Below are positions 45,692 to 53,160 of a DNA stretch of 64,000 bases, in pieces. This stretch comes from Marinobacter sp. (lineage in GTDB: Bacteria; Pseudomonadota; Gammaproteobacteria; Pseudomonadales; Oleiphilaceae). How positions within the stretch are numbered: the stretch's first letter is position 1; every line of letters starts with the position of its first letter. A model generated the notes under the pieces. That model had not been told where the DNA came from, did not search any database, and saw nothing but the letters and a program-made list of their open reading frames with translations. A program made the translations under genes and the position numbers. The stretch lies in assembly GCA_018402255.1 (NCBI GenBank), contig JAGYIS010000003.1:1-64000 (forward strand). The letters are read 5' to 3'.

Positions 45692-45725
45692 TACTGACAC
45701 TTAAATCACCGTTGTTGGGCACGTC

Positions 45726-45932
45726 ATGGAACAGTCCGAAGTACAGGCATTAGCGGACAAGCTGGACAAGCTGATCGAGCATTGCGAAAAGCTGGAGAAG
45801 GATAACGCCCTGCTGCGAGCGCTGCAGGACGACTGGAATCGTGAGCGAGCCCAGTTGATGCACAAAAACGATCTTGCCAAAAACAAGATTGAAGCCATGA
45901 TCGGCCGCCTCCGGGCGCTGGAGCACCACTGA
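45726..45932 (+). CDS. ZapB-like small coiled-coil protein (TIGR02449 family)
   Basis: The 68-residue protein is one continuous coiled coil (ADKLDKLIEHCEKLEKDNAL onward) and matches the TIGR02449 group encoded just before zapA in pseudomonads and relatives. Such proteins resemble the divisome factor ZapB in size and structure. The TGA overlaps the zapA ATG. Confidence 0.82.
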   Translation: MEQSEVQALADKLDKLIEHCEKLEKDNALLRALQDDWNRERAQLMHKNDLAKNKIEAMIGRLRALEHH

Positions 45933-46234
45933 TGTCACAGCAGTCAACCACCGTTGAAGTCAGAATTCTCGACAAGGAATACCTGGTGGCTTGCCCGCAG
46001 GAAGAGCAAGAGGCGCTGTTACGCGCCGCCAGGCACCTGGACGGTAAAATGCGGGAAATTCGTTCCAGTGGCAAAGTGTTCGGCACTGAGCGCATTGCCG
46101 TGATGGCGGCGCTGAACATTACGCACGAGCTGCTGGAGCGTGACACCATGTCTCACGCCACCAGCAGCCTCCTCAGAGCCATGGACCACCGGCTGGACGA
46201 TGCCCTTGGCGGGCCCTCAGGCAACCGATCCTGA
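45932..46234 (+). CDS. zapA: Cell division protein ZapA
   Basis: The 100-residue protein has the ZapA fold. An N-terminal beta-segment VEVRILDKEYLVACP and a DGKMREIRSSGKVFGTERIAVM helix lead to a C-terminal coiled coil. ZapA promotes FtsZ protofilament bundling. The conserved order zapA-6S RNA-fau is intact here. Confidence 0.94.
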   Translation: MSQQSTTVEVRILDKEYLVACPQEEQEALLRAARHLDGKMREIRSSGKVFGTERIAVMAALNITHELLERDTMSHATSSLLRAMDHRLDDALGGPSGNRS

Positions 46235-46253
46235 AAGATTCCAGAAATGGGGG

Positions 46254-46284
46254 TTGCAATCGGCCCCGCCAGTGCCCGTATAAT
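46254..46284 (+). promoter_or_regulatory. Promoter of 6S RNA
   Basis: TATAAT at 46279-46284 is a consensus -10. TTGCAA at 46254 with 19-base spacing (or TGCAAT with 18) is a poor -35. The expected start is about 46291, matching the 5' end of the RNA stem. Confidence 0.6.
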
Positions 46285-46290
46285 GGTTTC

Positions 46291-46472
46291 AACTTCCTGG
46301 GCTGTTCGCTGGTCGGGTACGTCCTCGAGCCGATGCGCACTACCCAGGTGGCCACTTCAGGGCATTGTGAGCACGTCCCCCTCGGGGGAAAGCCTAATAT
46401 GTCACAGCGGCCACCGACCTTGAACTTTGGGTTCAAGGGCCACATCCGATAACGGCAGCCCGGGAAGCTTTA
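46291..46472 (+). ncRNA. ssrS: 6S RNA
   Basis: Located between zapA and fau as in most gammaproteobacteria. The closing stem pairs TTCCTGGGCTG (46294-46304) with CAGCCCGGGAA (46456-46466), eleven pairs with one G-U. The interior can fold into a long, interrupted hairpin with a central bubble that mimics an open promoter. 6S RNA binds sigma70 RNA polymerase in stationary phase. The length (about 180) fits. The downstream gene is probably co-transcribed. Ends are estimated. Confidence 0.88.
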
Positions 46473-46474
46473 TT

Positions 46475-47110
46475 TTGTCTCAATACCACCCCCCTCATCC
46501 GTTTGAAGCCCATCCAGATCCATTTCCAAGAAGCGAGTTGCGCAGGCAGTTACGCCGTCAGCGACGATCTCTTACTTCTGAGCAACAGCAACAAGCGGCT
46601 GACCAGCTCGCACTGAATCTACTGAAACACCCGGATCTGAAAAGGGCTCGCCACATTGGCATTTACCTGGCTAACGATGGCGAGATAGACCCACAGCCTT
46701 ACATTGACCTTGCCCGACGCCGTGGCATCCGGTTTTACCTGCCGATCTTGCACCCTGTCTATCCTGGCAAGCTGGTGTTCAGCCCATACCTCACCGGCGT
46801 TCAACTGACCGAAAACCGCTTTGGCATTCCTGAACCTCCGTTTCCAAAATCAAGGCGCAGGCCGGCCTGGGCACTGGATGCCGTGCTCTTTCCGCTGGTC
46901 GGCTTTGATGAACAGGGAGGAAGACTGGGTATGGGCGGGGGCTTCTATGACCGAACCTTTGCTTTTAGCCGTGTTCGGCCAGCCATGGCACCAAAATTGA
47001 TCGGGCTGGCCCATGACTTTCAGAAGGTGACGTCTTTACCGATTGAGCCATGGGATGTGCCACTGAACGGCGTAGTGACGGACGACGCCTGTTATCGGTT
47101 CAGGCGCTGA
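46475..47110 (+). CDS. fau: 5-formyltetrahydrofolate cyclo-ligase
   Basis: The protein (211 residues from TTG 46475) has SELRRQLRRQRR, the ATP/substrate segments HIGIYLANDGEID and GGRLGMGGGFYDR, and a C-terminal PWDVPLNGVVTD. It converts 5-formyl-THF to methenyl-THF. An open frame extends back to 46427 but that region is 6S RNA, so the TTG after GGAAG is preferred. The start is uncertain, and the first 20 residues are not conserved in type. Confidence 0.9.
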   Translation: MSQYHPPHPFEAHPDPFPRSELRRQLRRQRRSLTSEQQQQAADQLALNLLKHPDLKRARHIGIYLANDGEIDPQPYIDLARRRGIRFYLPILHPVYPGKLVFSPYLTGVQLTENRFGIPEPPFPKSRRRPAWALDAVLFPLVGFDEQGGRLGMGGGFYDRTFAFSRVRPAMAPKLIGLAHDFQKVTSLPIEPWDVPLNGVVTDDACYRFRR

Positions 47111-47256
47111 TCAGCTGGCTGCATGAAACTGGTTAACGGAGCCTGCCGGTCTGCACGCTTGTCTTCAGAGGCCTGAATGGACGTAAATCCAGTCACCACA
47201 AGGCCGACGGCGAAAATCAGCACAATGGCGCGAATGATATCCGGCTTGCGATCCAT
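47092..47256 (-). CDS. 54-residue single-pass membrane protein
   Basis: ATG 47256, with AGGA about ten bases upstream, begins MDRKPDIIRAIVLIFAVGLV. One membrane helix covers about residues 8-26, followed by a polar tail (SIQASEDKRADRQ) and the stop TAA at 47092. The charge pattern places the N-terminus inside. It overlaps the end of convergent fau by 19 bases. I do not recognise a family. It lies downstream of ilvA on the same strand but beyond a hairpin at 47402-47432. Confidence 0.55.
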   Translation of the reverse strand: MDRKPDIIRAIVLIFAVGLVVTGFTSIQASEDKRADRQAPLTSFMQPADQRLNR

Positions 47257-47401
47257 GACACGTGTTCCTGCTATTTTTAGAATTAATTGGCTGGAAAATC
47301 AGACGACTGCTCTTGACTCCAAGAATTAAACGAAAGACTAACACGTAACTCCAGTTTTACAATTTTTGACTGGTTACAGTTACGTTAACTTTGACAGGGA
47401 T

Positions 47402-47432
47402 GGCCAGACCTCCCTGGACAGGGGGCCTGGCC
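47402..47432 (-). terminator. Imperfect hairpin after ilvA
   Basis: On the minus strand GGCCAGGCC pairs imperfectly with GGTCTGGCC, with an inner CCCTG/CAGGG extension, just past the ilvA stop. No T-run follows, so termination strength is uncertain. Confidence 0.45.
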
Positions 47433-47437
47433 GTCAG

Positions 47438-48967
47438 TCACTTCCCGTTTCCCGCCCCCAAAAACAACCGATACGCTTCGTTGTCCGTCATGTTTTCATA
47501 GCGGAAACCGACCTTCTCCAGCATGCCTTCAAAGTCGGCAATCTCATCACGGTCCACCTGAGCCCCCAACAGCACGCGACTGTAGGCCGCGCCGTGGTTG
47601 CGGTAATGAAACAAAGAAATGTTCCAGCGGGTGCCAAGGGACATCAAAAACTTCAGCAAGGCGCCCGGGCGTTCAGGGAACTCAAACTGGTACACCACTT
47701 CATTGGCCACTGAGGGTGCATGGCCGCCGACCATGTGACGAATGTGCTGTTTGGCCAGGTCACTGTCGGTCAGGTCAATCACCGAGTAGCCGGTTTCACG
47801 AAGGTCCTGCACCAGCTCTTCCCGGCCATGGCCGCCAGCCTGTATCTGGATACCGACAAAAATAGTCGCACTCTCGGAATCGGAGTAGCGATAGTTGAAC
47901 TCTGTGATGCTGCGCTTGTGCAGGGCATTGATGAACGACTTGAAGGCACCCGGGCGCTCAGGGATGGTCACCGCCAGAATCGCCTCGCGTTTCTCGCCGA
48001 TTTCGGTGCGCTCGGAGATATAACGCAGCCGATCAAAGTTCATGTTGGCACCGCTGAGCGTGGCAATCAGATTTTCATTCTCGATCTGTTCCCGCTCGAT
48101 GTACTTCTTGATGCCAGCGACGCCCAACGCCCCCGCGGGTTCTGCAATCGAACGGGTATCTTCGAACACGTCTTTGATCGCGGCGCAAATTTCATCGGTG
48201 GATACCGTGATCACCTCATCCACATGATCCTTGCAGATTTCCCACGGGTACTCACCAATCTGCTTGACCGCCACGCCGTCGGCAAAGATGCCGACTTCAT
48301 CCAGAATCACCCGCTCGCCTGCCGCCAACGCCGCCTGCAGGCAGTTGGAATCTTCTGGCTCAACGCCGATCACTTTGATCTCAGGGCGCAAGTATTTGAT
48401 ATACGCGGCCATACCCGCAATCAGCCCGCCACCGCCCACGCAAATAAAGATGGCATGGATTGGCTTGCTGAACTGCCACATGACCTCCATCGCCACGGTG
48501 CCCTGGCCGGCAATCACATCCGGATCGTCGTAGGGCGGAATGTAGGTATAGCCGTGCTTCTTGATCAGCTCCTGGGCATGAGTGGCGGCTTCATCAAAGG
48601 CATCACCCTTCAGCACCACCCGGGCACCGTGATCCCGCACCGACCGTACCTTGATTTCAGGCGTGGTCTGGGGCATTACAATCACCGCCTTGATCCCCAA
48701 CTTCTTGGCCGCCAGCGCCACGCCCTGAGCATGGTTGCCGGCAGAGGCACAGATTACGCCTTTGGATTTCTGTTCCTCAGAAAGCTGGGCAATCCGGTTG
48801 TAAGCGCCGCGAATCTTGAAGGAAAACACCGGCTGAAGGTCTTCGCGCTTGAGTAGAATGTTGTTGCCAAAGCGCTTGGACAGGCTACGGGCTTCAGTCA
48901 GGGGTGTTTCGATGGCGACGTCATAGACCCGCGCATCGAGAATCTTCTTGATATAGCGTTGCGGCAT
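47438..48967 (-). CDS. ilvA: Biosynthetic threonine ammonia-lyase
   Basis: The 509-residue enzyme has the PLP-binding lysine in FSFKIRGAYN and the glycine-rich PLP-phosphate loop VGGGGLIAGMAAYI. Two C-terminal ACT-like regulatory domains follow (VTIPERPGAFKSF and FEFPERPGALLKF). It deaminates threonine to 2-oxobutanoate, the first step to isoleucine, and the two-domain form is isoleucine-inhibited. ATG 48967 is divergent from rpiA across 131 bases that include CTACA-G-TGTAG (49002-49012). Confidence 0.96.
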   Translation of the reverse strand: MPQRYIKKILDARVYDVAIETPLTEARSLSKRFGNNILLKREDLQPVFSFKIRGAYNRIAQLSEEQKSKGVICASAGNHAQGVALAAKKLGIKAVIVMPQTTPEIKVRSVRDHGARVVLKGDAFDEAATHAQELIKKHGYTYIPPYDDPDVIAGQGTVAMEVMWQFSKPIHAIFICVGGGGLIAGMAAYIKYLRPEIKVIGVEPEDSNCLQAALAAGERVILDEVGIFADGVAVKQIGEYPWEICKDHVDEVITVSTDEICAAIKDVFEDTRSIAEPAGALGVAGIKKYIEREQIENENLIATLSGANMNFDRLRYISERTEIGEKREAILAVTIPERPGAFKSFINALHKRSITEFNYRYSDSESATIFVGIQIQAGGHGREELVQDLRETGYSVIDLTDSDLAKQHIRHMVGGHAPSVANEVVYQFEFPERPGALLKFLMSLGTRWNISLFHYRNHGAAYSRVLLGAQVDRDEIADFEGMLEKVGFRYENMTDNEAYRLFLGAGNGK

Positions 48968-49098
48968 GATGGTTCCGGTTGCTGGTAATTGGCGTGGAAA
49001 AACCTACAGTGTAGAAACTTTGCACGGCTGGCGTCTATAAGCAGGGACCTTGCAAGGGTATAATCCGTACAAAATCCTCATGTTTTCCGGAGCCCACC

Positions 49099-49779
49099 AT
49101 GACGCAGGACGAACTCAAACAAGCCGTTGCCAAAGCAGCCGTGGACTACATTGCCCCGAAACTGGAGCGCAGCAGCATTGTCGGCGTCGGCACTGGCAGC
49201 ACGGCCAACTTTTTCATCGACTACCTTGCCCAGTACAAGGACGAATTCGACGGCGCCGTGGCAAGCTCAGAAGCCACCGCTGAGCGCCTGAGAAAACACG
49301 GTATCGAAGTCTACGACCTGAACAGCATCAGCCAGATGGAGTTTTATGTAGACGGCGCGGATGAGACCAATGAACACCTGGAACTGATCAAAGGCGGCGG
49401 CGCGGCACTGACTCGTGAAAAAATCGTCGCCGCGGTGGCCAAGACCTTCATCTGCATTGCCGACGGTTCCAAAATGGTGGGCATTCTCGGTGACTTCCCG
49501 CTGCCCGTCGAAGTTATTCCCATGGCTCGCAGCCATGTTGGCCGGGAAATCGTAAAACTTGGCGGCGACCCGGTCTACCGTGACGGCGTTACCACCGATA
49601 ACGGCAACATCATCATCGACATCCACAACCTGGATATCTCCCGCCCGATCCAGATGGAAGAAAAGCTGAACAACATTGTCGGCGTGGTCACTAACGGCCT
49701 GTTCGCCCGCCGTCCGGCGGATCTCTTGTTGCTGGGCACCAGCGAGGGCGTGAAGAGCATTACCCGTAGCCGAGCCTGA
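49099..49779 (+). CDS. rpiA: Ribose-5-phosphate isomerase A
   Basis: The 226-residue protein has the RpiA motifs [40 protein letters not shown] (Asp and Lys/Glu catalytic residues) and [18 protein letters not shown]. It interconverts ribose-5-phosphate and ribulose-5-phosphate. GGAG precedes ATG 49099 and a strong terminator follows. The ilvA-rpiA divergent pair is common in gammaproteobacteria. Confidence 0.96.
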   Translation: MTQDELKQAVAKAAVDYIAPKLERSSIVGVGTGSTANFFIDYLAQYKDEFDGAVASSEATAERLRKHGIEVYDLNSISQMEFYVDGADETNEHLELIKGGGAALTREKIVAAVAKTFICIADGSKMVGILGDFPLPVEVIPMARSHVGREIVKLGGDPVYRDGVTTDNGNIIIDIHNLDISRPIQMEEKLNNIVGVVTNGLFARRPADLLLLGTSEGVKSITRSRA

Positions 49780-49801
49780 CCGCTTGCGGACTGCCTCAAG
49801 A

Positions 49802-49829
49802 AAGCTGGCCAACCGGGCCAGCTTTTTTT
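49802..49829 (+). terminator. Rho-independent terminator of rpiA
   Basis: AAGCTGGCC pairs perfectly with GGCCAGCTT around AACCG and is followed by a T-run. Confidence 0.92.
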
Positions 49830-49847
49830 GTGCCCGCCAAAACCCAA

Positions 49848-49865
49848 ACCAAGCGCTTGCTTGGT
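49848..49865. promoter_or_regulatory. 18-bp inverted repeat ACCAAGC-GCTT-GCTTGGT
   Basis: Perfect seven-base arms flank GCTT, 58 bases before the acyl-CoA dehydrogenase start. The size suits a TetR-family operator such as those controlling fatty-acid or branched-chain acyl-CoA breakdown. No regulator gene is adjacent. Confidence 0.5.
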
Positions 49866-49922
49866 AGGCAGAATTACGCGACACTCGTCCCATCGAAAAA
49901 CAAGTACACCGGGAGCAAATCC

Positions 49923-51062
49923 GTGTCTGATTACTTCAACGAAACCCACGAGCAGGTGCGCCAGACCGCACGCAAATTCATCGAAACCCATGTTCGCCCT
50001 CACATAGACGACTGGGAAGAAGCCGGCGAATTCCCCCGGGAAATCTACCAGCTCGCAGGCGACGCAGGGCTTCTAGGCCTTGGCTTTCCAGACGCTCTGG
50101 GCGGCATCGGTGAGGGTGACGTGTTCTTGAAAGTGGCGGTATCGGAAGAGCTGATGCGCTCCACCTCCGGCGGCTTCGTCGCGAGCATCGGCTCCCTGGA
50201 TATCGGCCTGCCACCGGTGGCCAAGTGGGCCAAGAAGGAAATCCGGGAACAGATCGTACCTCCTGTATTACGCGGCGAAAAAATCGCTGCGCTCGCGGTT
50301 ACCGAACCGGGCGGCGGTTCCGACGTGGCCAACCTGAAAACCCGCGCGGTAAAAGATGGTGATCACTACATCGTCAATGGCAGTAAAACTTTTATCACCA
50401 GCGGCACCCGCGCCGACCACTACACCGTGGCCGTGCGCACCGGTGGCGAGGGCCACGCCGGCATCAGCCTGCTGCTGATCGACCGGGACACCCCGGGCTT
50501 CTCCACCGGCAAAAAACTCAAGAAAATGGGCTGGTGGGCCAGCGACACCGCTGAACTCTTCTTCGAAGACTGCCGGGTACCGGCCGACCGCCTGATCGGC
50601 GCCGAGAACGCCGGCTTTATCGCCATCATGAGCAACTTCCTGGCCGAACGCCTGAGCCTGTCCATCATGGCCTACATGACCGCCCAGCTCGCCTATGAGG
50701 CAGCCATGGACTACACCAAGCAACGCCAGGCCTTCGGCCGCAGTATCGCCGGTTTCCAGGTGACTCGTCACAAGCTGGTGGACATGGCCACCCAGATCGA
50801 CATCGCCCGGGAATACACCTACCGCTGCGCGGCGTTGATGCAGGCCGGCAAGAACCCGATCAAACAGGTGGCCATGGCCAAGAATTTCTCCGTCGATGTG
50901 TGCGAAAAAGTTACCCGCGAGGCAGTGCAGCTCTTTGGCGGCATGGGATATATGCGAGAGTCGGTGGTGGAGCGGCTGTACCGGGATGCCAAGATTCTGT
51001 CTATTGGCGGCGGCACTACGGAAATCATGAAGGAGCTGATTGCCAAGCAGATCAGGCTGTAG
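49923..51062 (+). CDS. Acyl-CoA dehydrogenase
   Basis: The 379-residue flavoenzyme has the family order: N-terminal helical domain, the beta-domain signature LAVTEPGGGSDVANLKTRA, and the C-terminal helical domain ending AVQLFGGMGYMRES and GGGTTEIMKELIA. It oxidises an acyl-CoA to enoyl-CoA, passing electrons to ETF. The catalytic base cannot be placed with certainty by eye. The start is GTG 49923 with GGGAG upstream; the in-frame extension to 49830 crosses the palindrome and is rejected. It stands alone after the rpiA terminator and is followed by two long hairpin elements. Confidence 0.88.
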   Translation: MSDYFNETHEQVRQTARKFIETHVRPHIDDWEEAGEFPREIYQLAGDAGLLGLGFPDALGGIGEGDVFLKVAVSEELMRSTSGGFVASIGSLDIGLPPVAKWAKKEIREQIVPPVLRGEKIAALAVTEPGGGSDVANLKTRAVKDGDHYIVNGSKTFITSGTRADHYTVAVRTGGEGHAGISLLLIDRDTPGFSTGKKLKKMGWWASDTAELFFEDCRVPADRLIGAENAGFIAIMSNFLAERLSLSIMAYMTAQLAYEAAMDYTKQRQAFGRSIAGFQVTRHKLVDMATQIDIAREYTYRCAALMQAGKNPIKQVAMAKNFSVDVCEKVTREAVQLFGGMGYMRESVVERLYRDAKILSIGGGTTEIMKELIAKQIRL

Positions 51063-51080
51063 CCTTCAGATTGTGTGCAA

Positions 51081-51193
51081 GGGGCATGTCGGGGGGCTTT
51101 CCCAAAACACGCTCCTTCGGCACATCCATGTGGCGCTTGGGCTCCGCCATCCCTGGCTCCGCACAGTTTTGGGAAAGCCCCCCGACACGCCCC
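51081..51193. repeat. Long hairpin element 1 (28-bp inverted arms)
   Basis: Arms at 51081-51108 and 51166-51193 are complementary in 27 of 28 positions (one A-C mismatch) around a 57-base cap. On the minus strand the cap reads GCCAGGGATGGCGGAGCCC and continues with ACATGGATGT. Element 2 has a related cap but unrelated arms. It begins 19 bases past the acyl-CoA dehydrogenase stop. There is no T-run. Confidence 0.85.
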
Positions 51194-51280
51194 ACCAAAC
51201 AATGCAAAAACGTCATTTACTGGCATCAGCTTCATACCAGTACGAACATTTGATCGCCTAAAGCACCTCCAATGGTTCGG

Positions 51281-51391
51281 GCGACCATCTGGCAGCACCT
51301 TCCGAAAACGTGGAGCGCCAGGGATGGCGCGACCGAGCCCTACAGGGACGTATTCACGGGCGTTTTTCGGAAGGTGCTGCCAGATGGTCGC
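51281..51391. repeat. Long hairpin element 2 (30-bp inverted arms)
   Basis: Arms at 51281-51310 and 51361-51391 are fully complementary except for one extra T, around a 50-base cap. On the plus strand the cap contains GCCAGGGATGGCGCGACC, then GAGCCCTACAGGGACGT. The cap is in the opposite orientation to element 1. The element ends about 50 bases before the ppa promoter. It is not a transposon end or coding. Confidence 0.85.
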
Positions 51392-51420
51392 GCTCACCAT
51401 AGTCAACGACCAAGGTTTAG

Positions 51421-51449
51421 TTTCGAATGGCAATAGAGTCCCGTATAAT
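51421..51449 (+). promoter_or_regulatory. Probable ppa promoter
   Basis: TATAAT at 51444-51449 is a consensus -10; the -35 position 17 bases upstream (TTTCGA) is weak. It lies 57 bases before the ppa ATG. Confidence 0.5.
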
Positions 51450-51505
51450 TGCGCTCACTTTTCAAACGCAGTTAAACGTACCTAACGCATCAGGAAGGAC
51501 CTCCC

Positions 51506-52033
51506 ATGCAATTCGACAACATCCCCGCTGGCAAGAACCCACCAGAAGACATCTACGTCGCCATCGAAATCCCGGCCAACAGCTCCCCGGTCAAGTACGA
51601 ACTGGACAAAGACATGGGCGCCCTGCTGGTTGACCGCTTCATGGCTACGCCGATGTTCTACCCGGCCAACTACGGTTTCATCCCGCACACCCTGGCCGAC
51701 GACGGCGACCCCCTGGACGTATTGGTAGTGACGCCTTACCCGATCCAGGCTGGCTCAGTTATCCGCTGCCGCCCGGTGGGAGTCCTGAACATGGAAGACG
51801 AAGCCGGTGGTGACGCCAAGCTGGTTGCCGTGCCTCACGACAAGCTGACCACCACCTACCACGACGTTAAAGAAATCGACGACCTGCCGGAACTGCTGCG
51901 CAACCAGATCCGTCACTTCTTCGAGAACTACAAGACTCTGGAACCCGGCAAGTGGGTGAAAGTGCAAGGCTGGGGCAACGCTGCCGAAGCCAAGCAAGCG
52001 ATTGTTGACTCGGTAAACGCCTACAAAGGCTAA
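51506..52033 (+). CDS. ppa: Inorganic pyrophosphatase (family I)
   Basis: The 175-residue soluble pyrophosphatase has the family I active-site signature [10 protein letters not shown] with clustered aspartates, VKYELDKD and [12 protein letters not shown]. It hydrolyses pyrophosphate to drive biosynthesis. Length is typical. It has its own promoter and a strong terminator. Confidence 0.97.
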   Translation: MQFDNIPAGKNPPEDIYVAIEIPANSSPVKYELDKDMGALLVDRFMATPMFYPANYGFIPHTLADDGDPLDVLVVTPYPIQAGSVIRCRPVGVLNMEDEAGGDAKLVAVPHDKLTTTYHDVKEIDDLPELLRNQIRHFFENYKTLEPGKWVKVQGWGNAAEAKQAIVDSVNAYKG

Positions 52034-52048
52034 TATCGTTTCAGTCAT

Positions 52049-52088
52049 AAAAAATCCGGGCGGTTCTGCAACTGCCCGGATTTTTTTA
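52049..52088 (+). terminator. Rho-independent terminator of ppa
   Basis: AATCCGGGC pairs with GCCCGGATT around a loop of about 12 bases, with an A-run before and a T-run after. The symmetric A/T runs could also serve the convergent DUF2333 gene. Confidence 0.9.
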
Positions 52089-52103
52089 CGCTTTATTTTA
52101 CGT

Positions 52104-53156
52104 TCAGCCCCGCGACAACAGATCCCGCATATCGCTGATCGCCGCATTGGCACGGGACAGGTAGGCCGCCATTGTCAGTGAATGGTTTGCCAGCACGCCA
52201 AAGCCGCTGCCATTCAGGATGACCGGACTCCACATCGCGCCCTGCGTACCCTCCAGCTCAATAATAATCTGCTTTACACTGGCCATGGCGTTCTTGTCTT
52301 GCAGCACTTTGCGGAAGTCCACCTCAATGGCCCGGAAAATGTGCAGTAACGCCCAAGCGCTGCCTCGCGCCTCGTAGAATACGTCGTCGATTTTGGTCCA
52401 GGAGGTTTTCACCTCCGCCCCGCCGGTTTCTTCCTGTAGCGGATCATCCGGATTCAGGTTGGCCATAGCCTCGGAAACCGATGCTTTCCCTACGCTTTCA
52501 CCCAGAGTCCGTGACAAGCTACCCAGGCGGGTCTCGAGATCCGCCAGCCAGTTATTCAGGTTATCCGCCCGGGCGAAAAACTGAGCGTTGGGCTGCTCGG
52601 GGTGAGATAAACGATCCAGGTAGCGGTGAAGAGCATCAATGCCGCGACGGTACTCCCGCTCGGTAGACGGAATTGCCCAACTGCCGCTATCAAAATGGAA
52701 CTGGGGTTCTGCAATGATCAGGTCCGGATCTTCTGCAGACTGGCTCTGAGAACGGCTGATATCACGGCGCATGGCCCGGGACAGGTCCCGCAACTGCACC
52801 AGCACGCCGTATTCCCAGTTTGGCATATTATCCATCCACAGCCCTGGCGGAAAAATGTCGTTGGAGACGTACCCACCTGGCTTTTCCAGCAGGGTCTCAG
52901 CGAGCTGAATCATGGTGGCTGTGGTCGCAAAACCCGCCACGGGCTCTCGCCCCATGTCGCTGGCCAGCGTCCGGGTGTGCTCGCGCACCGAGAACGTATC
53001 TGGCTCACTGCTCCAGTACATGCCCAGAACAGTGGTCACCAGCAGGTACACAACCAGCAATGCCAGAACGACCTTTCCGATCACACCACCACCGCCGGCG
53101 TAATCTTGCATGTCGTCTTTTCTGTCGCTGAAGTACTGTCTGATTTTGCCCGGCAT
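52104..53156 (-). CDS. DUF2333 family membrane protein
   Basis: The 350-residue protein has one N-terminal membrane helix (about residues 24-46, KVVLALLVVYLLVTTVLG). A long periplasmic region follows with DIFPPGLWMDNMPNWEYGVL and a helical C-terminus ending MRDLLSRG. These features match DUF2333, a family of unknown function. The start at ATG 53156 is chosen to avoid overlap; a ribosome site is weak. It lies four bases after the lapD-like gene, so both are in one operon, which hints at an envelope role. Confidence 0.78.
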   Translation of the reverse strand: MPGKIRQYFSDRKDDMQDYAGGGGVIGKVVLALLVVYLLVTTVLGMYWSSEPDTFSVREHTRTLASDMGREPVAGFATTATMIQLAETLLEKPGGYVSNDIFPPGLWMDNMPNWEYGVLVQLRDLSRAMRRDISRSQSQSAEDPDLIIAEPQFHFDSGSWAIPSTEREYRRGIDALHRYLDRLSHPEQPNAQFFARADNLNNWLADLETRLGSLSRTLGESVGKASVSEAMANLNPDDPLQEETGGAEVKTSWTKIDDVFYEARGSAWALLHIFRAIEVDFRKVLQDKNAMASVKQIIIELEGTQGAMWSPVILNGSGFGVLANHSLTMAAYLSRANAAISDMRDLLSRG

Positions 53157-53160
53157 AAGG

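Noticed and set aside
46427..46474. N-terminal extension of fau
   Set aside because: This part is the 3' strand of 6S RNA with its closing stem, so translation probably begins at TTG 46475 or later.
47720..48856. 378-codon frame antisense to ilvA
   Set aside because: The ilvA product is complete with PLP and ACT motifs; the antisense frame is a shadow.
51081..51391. Hairpin pair as ordinary rho-independent terminators
   Set aside because: Arms of 28-30 bases with caps of 50-57 bases and no T-run do not fit; ordinary terminators in this window have 7-10 pair stems and T-runs.
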